Part shown: in pieces, positions 1 to 6,380 of the stretch
Layout: every line of letters starts with the position of its first letter
Position numbering within the stretch: the stretch's first letter is position 1
From: Desulfovibrio sp.
GTDB taxonomy: Bacteria; Desulfobacterota; Desulfovibrionia; Desulfovibrionales; Desulfovibrionaceae
DNA length: 6,992 nucleotides
Assembly (NCBI GenBank): GCA_031270875.1
Contig: JAISXC010000131.1
Coordinates: 1-6,992 of the forward strand
Direction: 5' to 3'
Notes under the pieces: generated by a model
The model's input: the letters and a program-made list of their open reading frames with translations, nothing else
What the model was told of the DNA's origin: nothing
Databases searched by the model: none
Position numbers and translations under genes: made by a program

Positions 1-597
1 GACTCAGGCATCAAAACCTTCGCCGATCTCAAAGGCAAGCGCGTGGGCGTGGGCGCTCCCAACTCCGGCGTGGAAATCAACGCGCGCATGATGTTTGAGG
101 CCCACGGCATGAGTTACAAGGATTGCCGCGTGGATTATCTCAACTACGGAGAAGCCATTGACCAGATGAAAAACGGCCTCTGCGACGCGGCCTTCGTCAC
201 CTCCGGCCTCGGCAACGCCACCATCCGGGAGCTCGGCACCGCCAAGAAAATCGCCTTTGTGCCGGTGGAAGGAGCGGCTCTGAAAAAGCTGATCGCAAAG
301 TATCCTTTCTACATAGAAGCCACCATTCCGGCCTCCGTGTATGGGGCGGAAAAAGACACCACCACCGCGGCGGTCATGAACATAATGCTTGTGGACATCA
401 AACAGCCCGACAACGTGGTCTATGATCTTCTCGAAAACATTTATTCCCCCAAGGGGCTTGAGGCGGTCCAGGCTGCGCACGCCACGGCCAAGGCCAATAT
501 AAAGCCGGAAACCGCCCTGCGCGGCATACTTGGAACCTCTGTTCCCCTGCACAATGGAGCGGTAACGTATTATAAAGACAAAGGCATGCTCAAGTAG
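1..597 (+). CDS. TRAP transporter TAXI-family solute-binding protein, C-terminal part (5' truncated)
   Basis: This is the extracytoplasmic substrate-binding subunit of a TRAP-TAXI transporter. It captures a small organic acid in the periplasm and delivers it to the permease encoded just downstream. The frame is open from base 1, and 198 codons are visible before TAG at 595-597. TAXI proteins are usually around 320-330 residues, so the signal peptide and roughly the first third lie outside the window. The visible start (DLKGKRVGVGAPNSGVE) is the typical TAXI 'dLkGKrV.vG..gSG.e' segment. A further family-like stretch follows, with NYGEAIDQMKNGLCDAAFVTSG, the region where these proteins sort substrates into the cleft. 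An ATG at 43 is internal, not the start, because homology begins before it. The substrate cannot be read from the sequence. The family assignment is firm, supported by the neighbouring DUF1850 and fused permease genes. Confidence 0.93.
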   Translation, partial: DSGIKTFADLKGKRVGVGAPNSGVEINARMMFEAHGMSYKDCRVDYLNYGEAIDQMKNGLCDAAFVTSGLGNATIRELGTAKKIAFVPVEGAALKKLIAKYPFYIEATIPASVYGAEKDTTTAAVMNIMLVDIKQPDNVVYDLLENIYSPKGLEAVQAAHATAKANIKPETALRGILGTSVPLHNGAVTYYKDKGMLK

Positions 598-598
598 C

Positions 599-670
599 CC
601 CGGCAGGGCGGCGCTTTTCATGACGCCATGCGGCCTGCCGGGCAAGAAGACTTGGCTTCTCCCGGCAGGC
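599..670 (+). promoter_or_regulatory. Stem-loop with competing alternative pairing at the binding-protein/DUF1850 junction
   Basis: Three segments are related. CCCGGCAGG at 599-607 (A) is repeated exactly at 661-669 (C), and both are perfectly complementary to CCTGCCGGG at 634-642 (B). B pairs with C over 10 bp (633-642 with 661-670). That stem is extended by AGAAG/CTTCT (645-649 with 656-660), leaving a 2-nt bulge and a 6-nt loop. B can instead pair with A over 9 bp, which would bury the AGGG (605-608) that is the likely ribosome-binding site and close a loop around the ATG at 620. The B:C hairpin is followed by a T-rich stretch (671-692), which also encodes the hydrophobic signal-peptide core. 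It may tune expression of the membrane genes relative to the binding protein. The complementarity is seen directly; the function is inferred. Confidence 0.5.
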
Positions 671-1138
671 GTCTTGTTCGTTTTCCTGTTTTCAGCTCTC
701 CCGCCCGCGCCCGCCCAAGCCGCGCAAGAAGCCGTGTTGCGCGTTTATGACCGGCAGAGCGGAGCCCTTTACGCCAAGGCCCCGGCCCGCGTGAACAGCC
801 GGCTCTTTTTCGGATGGATTCACTCTCTGGAAAAAATTCCCTGGAACGAGTACTACCATGTGGACGAAGAATATAATCTGGTGCTGGATTCGATTACCTT
901 TCCGGCCTTTGGAGCGGGCATCCCGGAGGACAAGGGCCGCGTCTGCTATGTGCGCGACGGGTTGATCCACATGGAGGAAATCGGACAGACATTCCCTGAA
1001 CTGGTCTGGCTCAATTCGCGCACCGCCACGCGGGACATTCTGCTGGACGGCAGACTGGTCACGCGCGGCTCGGATCTGCCGCATCACGCCCGCATAGGCC
1101 TGCGTATTGAGAAAGGAGAAGCAAATGGAACGCCTTGA
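620..1138 (+). CDS. DUF1850 domain protein, exported TRAP-TAXI accessory
   Basis: This small exported protein of the DUF1850 family has no established biochemical role. Members are typically encoded beside TAXI binding proteins and fused TRAP permeases, so an accessory role in that transporter is the usual guess. The 172 residues begin with a signal peptide: basic residues at 9-10, a hydrophobic core at about 12-28, and a probable cleavage site near AQA at 32-34. The mature part carries the family's hallmarks, a WIHSLEKIPWNEYY block at 66-79 and FGAGIP at 97-102. It starts 22 nt after the binding-protein stop. Its ribosome-binding site is weak (AGGG at 605-608, 11 nt from the ATG) and lies inside a possible RNA structure. 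Its 3' end overlaps the next gene by 14 nt, suggesting translational coupling. Assignment to the family is good; function is unknown. Confidence 0.85.
   Translation: MTPCGLPGKKTWLLPAGVLFVFLFSALPPAPAQAAQEAVLRVYDRQSGALYAKAPARVNSRLFFGWIHSLEKIPWNEYYHVDEEYNLVLDSITFPAFGAGIPEDKGRVCYVRDGLIHMEEIGQTFPELVWLNSRTATRDILLDGRLVTRGSDLPHHARIGLRIEKGEANGTP
1112..1118 (+). promoter_or_regulatory. Ribosome-binding site setting the permease start at 1125
   Basis: AAAGGAG lies 6 nt before ATG 1125, inside the DUF1850 coding sequence. It supports 1125 rather than the in-frame TTG at 1107, because that TTG would put the ribosome-binding site inside the gene. Confidence 0.75.
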
Positions 1139-1475
1139 AAAGAAGGGAGTCGCTCCGCCGGATGCAAAATCTCCGGGCGCTGTGCCGGACGTGCCGGATG
1201 AAGCCATAGCCGAAGCCATGAAAGGGGTGCTCACCGAGGAACAGCAAAGGCTTATAGAAGACCTGGATAAGGAGTCCCATACCCGCAAGCTGGCATCTCC
1301 GCTCGTTGACAGGATATTTTATCTGCTCTGCATCACCGTCAGCCTGTACCATTTCATGACCGCCTTTGTAGGCACGCCTGTCGTGCTTGAGCACCGTTCG
1401 CTGCATGTCGGCATGATGCTGGTTTTGAGTTTCATCATGTACCCCTTCGGCAAAAAAGCAGCTATAAAAACGTGA
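1125..1475 (+). CDS. N-terminal segment of fused TRAP-TAXI permease (split frame)
   Basis: This 116-residue protein corresponds to the beginning of the 4TM/12TM fused permease of TRAP-TAXI systems, not to a complete gene of that family. It has a charged cytoplasmic N-terminus (1-58) containing LTEEQQRLIEDLDKE, then two probable membrane segments at about 62-82 and 92-108. The family-typical RSLHVGMMLVLSFIMYPFGKK occurs just before the end. It stops at TGA 1473-1475, exactly where homologues continue into the sequence encoded by the next frame. The downstream GTG at 1472 overlaps this stop (GTGA), and the two products together give about 681 residues, a normal length for a fused permease. The split may be a genuine two-gene arrangement, a -1 frameshift (programmed or mutational), or a one-base error in an A run. 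The family assignment is confident; the status of the split is not. Confidence 0.82.
   Translation: MERLEKKGVAPPDAKSPGAVPDVPDEAIAEAMKGVLTEEQQRLIEDLDKESHTRKLASPLVDRIFYLLCITVSLYHFMTAFVGTPVVLEHRSLHVGMMLVLSFIMYPFGKKAAIKT
1451..1475 (+). other. A-rich frame junction inside the TRAP permease
   Basis: The stretch holds an A6 run (1452-1457) and an A5 run (1466-1470) directly before overlapping stop and start codons (GTGA, 1472-1475). The downstream frame is -1 relative to the upstream one and is free of stops back beyond 1403. A single extra A in the A5 run would give a continuous GCT-ATA-AAA-AAC-GTG-AAC-TGG reading and join both parts. No good ribosome-binding site precedes GTG 1472. The heptamers present (C AAA AAA and A AAA ACG) do not match the canonical X XXY YYZ slip site. 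Confidence 0.6.
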
Positions 1476-3172
1476 ACTGGAGCGACTGGCTTTTGATCGC
1501 CCTGTCCATAGCCGTTCCGGTCTACATCTGGGTCGATTATCTGGGAGTGGTGGAGCGGGCCGGAAATCCGGACATTCCCGACCTAGTCATAGCCACGCTT
1601 CTGGTTTTCCTGGTGCTGGAGAGCTCGCGGCGCACGGCCGGCTGGGCTCTGGTCATTCTGAGCCTGGTTTTTATCGCCTACGGCATGTTCGGACGCGGCA
1701 TGCCCGGGCTGTTCGGACACCGCGGCTATACCTGGATGCAGCTCTCCAACCATTTCTTCGCCAACACGGAGGGGATATACGGCACCTCGGTCAGCGTGGC
1801 GGCCAGCTATATTTTTCTTTTCATCCTTTTCGGCGCAATCATGGGCAAATCCGGCATGGGGACCTTTTTCAAAGATCTGGCCATGGCCCTGGCCGGGCAC
1901 AGCAAGGGGGGGCCGGCCAAGGTGGCCGTCATTTCCTCAGGCCTGCTCGGCTCCATCAACGGCTCGGCCGTGGCCAACGTGGTCACCACCGGGGCCTTCA
2001 CCATTCCCCTGATGAAAAAAATCGGCTATCACAGGGACTTCGCCGGGGCCGTGGAGGCCTCGGCCTCCGTGGGCGGGCAGTTGCTCCCGCCGGTCATGGG
2101 GGCGGCCGCCTTCATCATGGCGGAAATACTGAGCGTGCCCTACTCGGTGATTATCGTGCACGCGGCTGTTCCGGCCCTGCTCTACTATCTGGGCATCATC
2201 ATCCAGGTGCATCTGCGGGCCGGCAAACTGGGCCTGACAGGTCTGCCGAAAGATCGACTGCCCCTGGTGAGAAATGTCATGCGGGAAAGGGGGCACCTGC
2301 TCATTCCCATAGCCATATTGCTCTACCTGCTGCTTTTCTCCGGCACCACTGTCATTTATTCCGCTGTGATCACCATCGTCGCCACCATTGTTGTGGCCGG
2401 CTTCAGAAAGACCACCCGGATGAGCCTGAAGGACATCTGCGACGCCTTTGCCGACGGGGCGAAGCAGACCGTACCCGTGGCCATGGCCTGCGCCTGCGTG
2501 GGCATCATCATAGGCGTGACCTCCAAAACGGGCTTTGGCCTGACCATGGCCAACACCATAATAGCCATGGGCAGCCAGAGCCTGCTGTTCACCCTGGTTT
2601 TCACCATGATCACCTGCATGATTCTGGGCATGGGGGTTCCTTCCATCCCGGCTTACATCATAACGGCCACCATAGCCGCTCCGGCCCTGACCAAGCTGGG
2701 CATCCCGGCCATATCGGCGCACATGTTCTCCTTTTATTACGCCATGTTCGCCAACCTGACGCCGCCTGTGGCCCTGGCGGCTTTCGCGGCCGCCGGCCTG
2801 TCCGGGGGCGATCCCGTCAAAACGGGATTTTCGGCCGTGAAACTGGCTCTGGCCGGTTTTATCGTGCCCTACATGTTTATCTATTCGCCGCAGCTGCTGC
2901 TGATTGACACCTCGCTGCTTGAAGGCCTGCGCGTCACGGCCGGCGCCTGCCTCGGCGTGCTTCTGATAGGCATGGCCGTCGAAGGCCACCTGTTCACCGC
3001 CATGGCCATGCCCCTGCGCGTCATCGCTTTTGCCGGCGCCTTCTGCCTGATCGACAGCGGAATTTATACCGACATAGCCGGGCTGGCGGCTGCGGCCCTG
3101 GTTTTCCTGATCCAGCGCCATCTCGGCCGCCGGGCGGCGCCGGCGGGAGAGCTTGAACGCGCCCGAGGCTGA
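1472..3172 (+). CDS. TRAP-TAXI transporter permease, main (DctM-like) part of fused DctQM protein
   Basis: This polytopic inner-membrane protein forms the transport channel of a TRAP-TAXI secondary transporter, which uses an ion gradient to take up the solute delivered by the binding protein. The 566 residues are dominated by hydrophobic segments. Hallmark motifs include GSINGSAVANVVTTGAFTIP at 160-179, ASASVGGQLLPPVMGAAAF at 197-215, LGMGVPSIPAYI at 385-396 and FANLTPPVALAAFAAAGL at 426-443. The last ~90 residues (from about 480) form the extra C-terminal membrane part seen in fused TAXI permeases. Translation may begin at GTG 1472, which overlaps the preceding stop. However, there is no clear ribosome-binding site, and the start (NWSDWLLIALSI) aligns with the interior of fused homologues. 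This is probably one gene with the preceding frame, or is translated by coupling to it. Confidence 0.93.
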   Translation: MNWSDWLLIALSIAVPVYIWVDYLGVVERAGNPDIPDLVIATLLVFLVLESSRRTAGWALVILSLVFIAYGMFGRGMPGLFGHRGYTWMQLSNHFFANTEGIYGTSVSVAASYIFLFILFGAIMGKSGMGTFFKDLAMALAGHSKGGPAKVAVISSGLLGSINGSAVANVVTTGAFTIPLMKKIGYHRDFAGAVEASASVGGQLLPPVMGAAAFIMAEILSVPYSVIIVHAAVPALLYYLGIIIQVHLRAGKLGLTGLPKDRLPLVRNVMRERGHLLIPIAILLYLLLFSGTTVIYSAVITIVATIVVAGFRKTTRMSLKDICDAFADGAKQTVPVAMACACVGIIIGVTSKTGFGLTMANTIIAMGSQSLLFTLVFTMITCMILGMGVPSIPAYIITATIAAPALTKLGIPAISAHMFSFYYAMFANLTPPVALAAFAAAGLSGGDPVKTGFSAVKLALAGFIVPYMFIYSPQLLLIDTSLLEGLRVTAGACLGVLLIGMAVEGHLFTAMAMPLRVIAFAGAFCLIDSGIYTDIAGLAAAALVFLIQRHLGRRAAPAGELERARG

Positions 3173-3244
3173 AGGCTTTTGTTGAATTGATTGGTGATGC
3201 CAACCTGCCTGCACAAATCGCGGAAGGCCGCGCAACCGGGCCGT

Positions 3245-3248
3245 AAGG
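3245..3248 (+). promoter_or_regulatory. paaK: Ribosome-binding site for the CoA ligase
   Basis: AAGG lies 8 nt before ATG 3257. It favours that start over the upstream in-frame TTG 3191 and ATG 3197. The 84-nt gap (3173-3256) otherwise shows only a 5-bp hairpin at 3219-3232 and no recognisable promoter. Confidence 0.6.
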
Positions 3249-3256
3249 TAACCGAT

Positions 3257-4555
3257 ATGGAAGTTTTTGATCCGGCGGAACTCTGGGACAAAGGACAAAT
3301 TGAAAACGCGCAGTTGTCGCGCCTCAAACGCGCGGTCAGCCAAGCGCGCAACTGCGCGTTTTACCGCGAGCGGCTCGAGCAGGCCGGCATTGGCCCGAAC
3401 GATCTGCGCTCTCTGGACGACATGCGGCGCATCCCTTTCACCACCAAGCAGGACTTGCGCGCGCAATACCCGGTCGGACTGTTGTGCGTGCCGTCTTCGG
3501 AGATTGTGCGTATGCACTGTTCCAGCGGCACCACCGGCACCCCGGTCGCCGTGTGCCACACCCGGAACGACGTCAACACCTGGGCCGATCTCATGGCCCG
3601 TTGTTTGCATATGATTGGCGTGCGCCGCGAAGACGTGTTTCAGAACATGGCCGGGTACGGCCTGTTCACGGGGGGGCTCGGCATACATTTCGGCGCCGAA
3701 CGGCTGGGCTGCATGACCATCCCCGCCGGAGCGGGCAACACCCGCCGGCAGATCAAGCTCATCAAGGATTTTCGAACCACAGTGGCGCACATTCTGCCTT
3801 CCTACGCGCTCATTCTCGGCGAACATCTGCGTGCCAACAATGAAAACCCGCGCGATTTGCCCCTGCGCATCGCCGTTGTGGGAGCTGAACCCTATACGGA
3901 GGAATTTCGCGGGCGCATAGAAGACCTTTTCGGCATAACAATCTATAATTCCTATGGCCTTTCAGAAATGAACGGCCCCGGCGTGGCTTTTGAATGCACG
4001 GAGCGGAATGGCCTGCATATCTGGGAAGACGCCTACATCGCGGAGATTGTTGATCCCGAAACAGGAAATCCCGCGCCGGCGGGCGAAGTGGGCGAGCTGG
4101 TAATGACAAGCCTCTGCCGTGAAGGCATGCCCATTCTGCGCTACCGCACGCGGGATCTGACGCGCTTTCTGCCCGGAGAATGTCCCTGCGGCCGCGTGCA
4201 CCGCCGCGTCGACCGCATACTCGGCCGCACCGACGACATGTTCATCATCAAGGGCGTCAATGTTTATCCCATGCAAATTGAGGAAGTCATCATGACCTTC
4301 CCGGAAGTCGGACAAAATTATCTGATACTGCTCGAAAATGACGGCGTGAGCGACATAATGCGCGTACAGGTTGAAGTGCGCGACGAATGTTTTGTGGAGG
4401 ACATGCGCGTTTTGCAGAATCTGCGAAATGCCATTGCCCGGCGTCTGCGAGCGGAAATCCTGCTGACTCCCCGTGTGGAACTGGTGGAAAGTAACAGCCT
4501 GTCCCGCGCGGAGGGCAAAGCAGTGCGCGTCCGCGATTCGCGCGGCGGCAAATAA
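3257..4555 (+). CDS. paaK: Phenylacetate-CoA ligase family enzyme (AMP-forming aryl-CoA ligase)
   Basis: This cytoplasmic adenylate-forming enzyme activates an aryl acid, typically phenylacetate or a relative such as indoleacetate, with ATP and coenzyme A to an aryl-CoA thioester, AMP and pyrophosphate. The 432 residues from ATG 3257 match the usual PaaK length. Motifs in order are the ATP-binding SSGTTGTP at 89-96, the YGLSEMNGPG block at 233-242, YRTRDLT at 296-302, CPCGRVHRRVDRILGRTDDM at 309-328 and KGVNVYP at 332-338. The C-terminal domain contains SLSRAEGKAVRV (414-425), where the EGK lysine is the likely adenylation residue. All expected elements are intact. It follows the TRAP-TAXI permease and precedes a DUF456 gene by 6 nt. 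The exact substrate cannot be read from sequence. Other aryl acids such as benzoate-like compounds remain possible. Confidence 0.93.
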   Translation: MEVFDPAELWDKGQIENAQLSRLKRAVSQARNCAFYRERLEQAGIGPNDLRSLDDMRRIPFTTKQDLRAQYPVGLLCVPSSEIVRMHCSSGTTGTPVAVCHTRNDVNTWADLMARCLHMIGVRREDVFQNMAGYGLFTGGLGIHFGAERLGCMTIPAGAGNTRRQIKLIKDFRTTVAHILPSYALILGEHLRANNENPRDLPLRIAVVGAEPYTEEFRGRIEDLFGITIYNSYGLSEMNGPGVAFECTERNGLHIWEDAYIAEIVDPETGNPAPAGEVGELVMTSLCREGMPILRYRTRDLTRFLPGECPCGRVHRRVDRILGRTDDMFIIKGVNVYPMQIEEVIMTFPEVGQNYLILLENDGVSDIMRVQVEVRDECFVEDMRVLQNLRNAIARRLRAEILLTPRVELVESNSLSRAEGKAVRVRDSRGGK

Positions 4556-4561
4556 CCGGAC

Positions 4562-5185
4562 ATGGACTTTCTGCCTTTTCCCATAGCCACAATGCTCGCC
4601 GGGGCGTTTCTGACGCTGCTCGGTTTTGTTCTGCTGCTGAATATTTTCAGTCTGCCCGGCAACTGGGTGCTGCTGGGCCTCACTGTCCTGTGGAAACTCG
4701 CCCATCCCGCGGCAACGCAAATGGATGCCTGGTTCTGGGTGATGATGGCGGGTTTCGCGCTGACAGGCGAGGCGCTGGAATTCGGCCTGCTGGTTGTCAA
4801 GGCGAGAAAATACGGCTCAAGCTCGTCAGGCACCTTCGCCGGCATGATCGGCGCCATAGCGGGCGCCATTCTTCTCGCTCCGCTCTTTTTCGGCCTGGGC
4901 GCGCTCATCGGCGCGCTTGTCGGCGCGTGGACGGGCTGCCTCTTTACTGAATGGCTTATCAGAGGCCGTCCTGTCGGAGATTCGCTGACCGCGGCCTTCG
5001 GAGCCATGATGGGCCGCTTTTTGGGAACAGTCTGCAAGTGCGGCGTCGGCGGATGCATGCTGGCCCTCACCGCGGGCCGCATATGGCCGGACCGTCAGCC
5101 GTCGTTGCCGTCCCCGTCTGGACCCGACATCATTGAGGGGCCGGCGCGGGTTATGCTGGAGATTTGCGCCTCGCTCTCCTGCTGA
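4562..5185 (+). CDS. DUF456 domain small membrane protein
   Basis: This is an integral membrane protein of unknown function, 207 residues, resembling the DUF456 family. Hydrophobic segments lie at about 8-30, 34-49, 57-79, 92-110, 112-131 and 143-172. Family-like features are the early FSLPGNW turn (29-35), the [22 protein letters not shown] stretch (80-101), and the glycine-rich [22 protein letters not shown] (111-132). Two unusual traits stand out: a cysteine-rich CKCGVGGC at 158-165, inside what is normally a glycine-rich helix, and a soluble proline-rich tail after residue 172. It starts 6 nt after the CoA ligase stop with little ribosome-binding sequence, so it is probably translated by coupling and belongs to the same transcription unit. 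Any role linked to the ligase or transporter is only inferred from position. Confidence 0.82.
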   Translation: MDFLPFPIATMLAGAFLTLLGFVLLLNIFSLPGNWVLLGLTVLWKLAHPAATQMDAWFWVMMAGFALTGEALEFGLLVVKARKYGSSSSGTFAGMIGAIAGAILLAPLFFGLGALIGALVGAWTGCLFTEWLIRGRPVGDSLTAAFGAMMGRFLGTVCKCGVGGCMLALTAGRIWPDRQPSLPSPSGPDIIEGPARVMLEICASLSC

Positions 5186-5211
5186 CCGGATTCAACAGGG
5201 CGGAATTTTTT

Positions 5212-5216
5212 GAGGA
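5212..5216 (+). promoter_or_regulatory. rfbB: Ribosome-binding site for rfbB
   Basis: GAGGA lies 7 nt before ATG 5224 and decides that start. The in-frame TTG at 5164 would overlap the DUF456 gene and add 20 residues in front of the Rossmann fold. Confidence 0.8.
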
Positions 5217-5223
5217 AACAAAA

Positions 5224-6297
5224 ATGCCAACCCTTATGGTGACAGGCGGGGCCGGCTTTATCGGGTCGGCGGTCATACACAGAACGCTGGCCTCAAGCGA
5301 CTGGCGCGTTGTCAATGTGGACAAGCTCACCTACTCCGGCAATCCCGCTTCCCTCGCTGAAGTGGAAAATGACCCCCGCTACCATTTCATTGAGGCGGAC
5401 ATCGCCGATGCGGCGGCGATGCGCGCCGTTTTTGAAGTTTTTGAACCGGACGCCGTCATGCATCTCGCGGCGGAGACGCATGTTGACCGTTCCATTGACA
5501 CCCCCTCCGCCTTTATGGAAAGCAACGTGCGGGGGACTTTCGTGTTGCTGGAAGAAGCCCGCCGCCATGTCGGGAACCTTGCCGCGAGACTGCCCCGGAA
5601 AGCCCGCGACTTCCGTTTTCACCACATTTCCACGGACGAGGTTTTCGGGGATCTGGGCGACAGCGGCTTTTTTACCGAAACGACGGCCTATGCTCCCAGT
5701 TCCCCCTACTCCGCCAGCAAAGCGGCCTCCGATCATCTGGTGAGAGCTTGGCAGCGGACTTACGGGCTGCCGACGCTCATAACCAACTGCTCCAACAATT
5801 ACGGCCCGCGGCAATTTCCAGAAAAGCTGATACCCCTTGCCATCATCAACGCCCTGGCCGGCCGGGGCCTGCCCATATACGGCGACGGACGGCAGGTGCG
5901 GGACTGGCTTTACGTGGAAGACCACGCCGAGGCCCTCCTGCTTGTCCTCGCGCGCGGCCGGATTGGAGAAAGCTACAATATCGGCGGCCAAAACGAACAA
6001 CGCAACATTGATGTCGTCGCAAACATTTGTGCGCTGCTGGAGGAATTGAACGGCGCAAAACCCGCCGGAGTGCGGAAGTACGCGGATTTGATCCGTTTTG
6101 TGGCGGACCGTCCGGGGCACGACGGCCGCTACGCCATTGACGCCGCAAAAATCCGGAAGGAATTGGGCTGGCGCCCGCGGGAAAATTTTACTTCCGGACT
6201 GCGCAAAACCGTGGTCTGGTATCTGGAAAACAAGACCTGGTGGCGGGCGGTCTTGGACGGCAGCCACCGTTGCGGACGAACAGGCGCAAAGGCGTAA
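5224..6297 (+). CDS. rfbB: dTDP-glucose 4,6-dehydratase
   Basis: RfbB (RmlB) is a cytoplasmic NAD-dependent short-chain dehydrogenase/reductase. It converts dTDP-D-glucose to dTDP-4-keto-6-deoxy-D-glucose, the second step of dTDP-L-rhamnose synthesis. Starting at ATG 5224 gives 357 residues, the normal length. The Rossmann motif TGGAGFIGS is at 7-15. HVDRS is at 86-90, and the catalytic STDEV block at 136-140 provides the Asp-Glu pair. The YSASK motif at 162-166 supplies the Tyr and Lys. The substrate-binding [14 protein letters not shown] is at 191-204 and [11 protein letters not shown] at 296-306. All catalytic residues are present. STDEV is followed by F rather than the frequent Y, a mild variant. 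The thymidylyltransferase gene follows after 83 nt, so the two steps are encoded together, probably for O-antigen or other surface polysaccharide. 4,6-dehydratase products also feed other deoxysugars. Confidence 0.96.
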   Translation: MPTLMVTGGAGFIGSAVIHRTLASSDWRVVNVDKLTYSGNPASLAEVENDPRYHFIEADIADAAAMRAVFEVFEPDAVMHLAAETHVDRSIDTPSAFMESNVRGTFVLLEEARRHVGNLAARLPRKARDFRFHHISTDEVFGDLGDSGFFTETTAYAPSSPYSASKAASDHLVRAWQRTYGLPTLITNCSNNYGPRQFPEKLIPLAIINALAGRGLPIYGDGRQVRDWLYVEDHAEALLLVLARGRIGESYNIGGQNEQRNIDVVANICALLEELNGAKPAGVRKYADLIRFVADRPGHDGRYAIDAAKIRKELGWRPRENFTSGLRKTVVWYLENKTWWRAVLDGSHRCGRTGAKA

Positions 6298-6371
6298 CGC
6301 GGCGGGCTGTTCCGGTATTTGAAAGGCAAACCGCGGCTTTGACGCGACAGAGAAAATCCGGTTTTCACGAC

Positions 6372-6376
6372 GAGGA
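6372..6376 (+). promoter_or_regulatory. rfbA: Ribosome-binding site for rfbA
   Basis: GAGGA lies 4 nt before ATG 6381, a slightly short spacing. The residues right after the ATG match the family N-terminus, which supports this start. Confidence 0.7.
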
Positions 6377-6380
6377 CAAG

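Noticed and set aside
3219..3232. Small GC hairpin (CGCGG-AAGG-CCGCG) in the gap before the CoA ligase
   Set aside because: It has only a 5-bp stem and no T run after it, and is too far from the start codon to mask it. Chance is likely in GC-rich sequence.
3191..3256. Upstream TTG/ATG starts for the CoA ligase
   Set aside because: The added residues are basic and do not resemble the family. ATG 3257 has a ribosome-binding sequence and gives the typical length.
3173..3256. Search for a sigma-70 or sigma-54 promoter upstream of the CoA ligase
   Set aside because: A TTGAAT-like element has no matching -10 at proper spacing, and the GG/GC spacing does not fit a sigma-54 site.
1937..3826. Very long open frame on the minus strand (629 codons) opposite the permease and the CoA ligase
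   Set aside because: It is antisense to two well-supported genes, its predicted protein is rich in His, Gly and Gln with no recognisable domain, and it arises from the GC-rich codon bias of the + strand genes.
5178..5211. Possible terminator before rfbB (CCTG/CAGG pairing followed by a T6 run)
   Set aside because: The stem is only about 4 bp with a 14-nt loop, and the T run directly precedes the ribosome-binding site of rfbB, so termination here is not supported.
5164..5223. Earlier TTG start for rfbB overlapping the DUF456 gene
   Set aside because: It would add 20 residues before the Rossmann fold. ATG 5224 has a good ribosome-binding site and gives the family's normal start.
6352..6366. 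Inverted repeat GAAAA-TCCGG-TTTTC upstream of rfbA
   Set aside because: It is a weak A/T-rich 5-bp stem inside what looks like a continuous operon, with no evidence that it acts as a terminator or operator.
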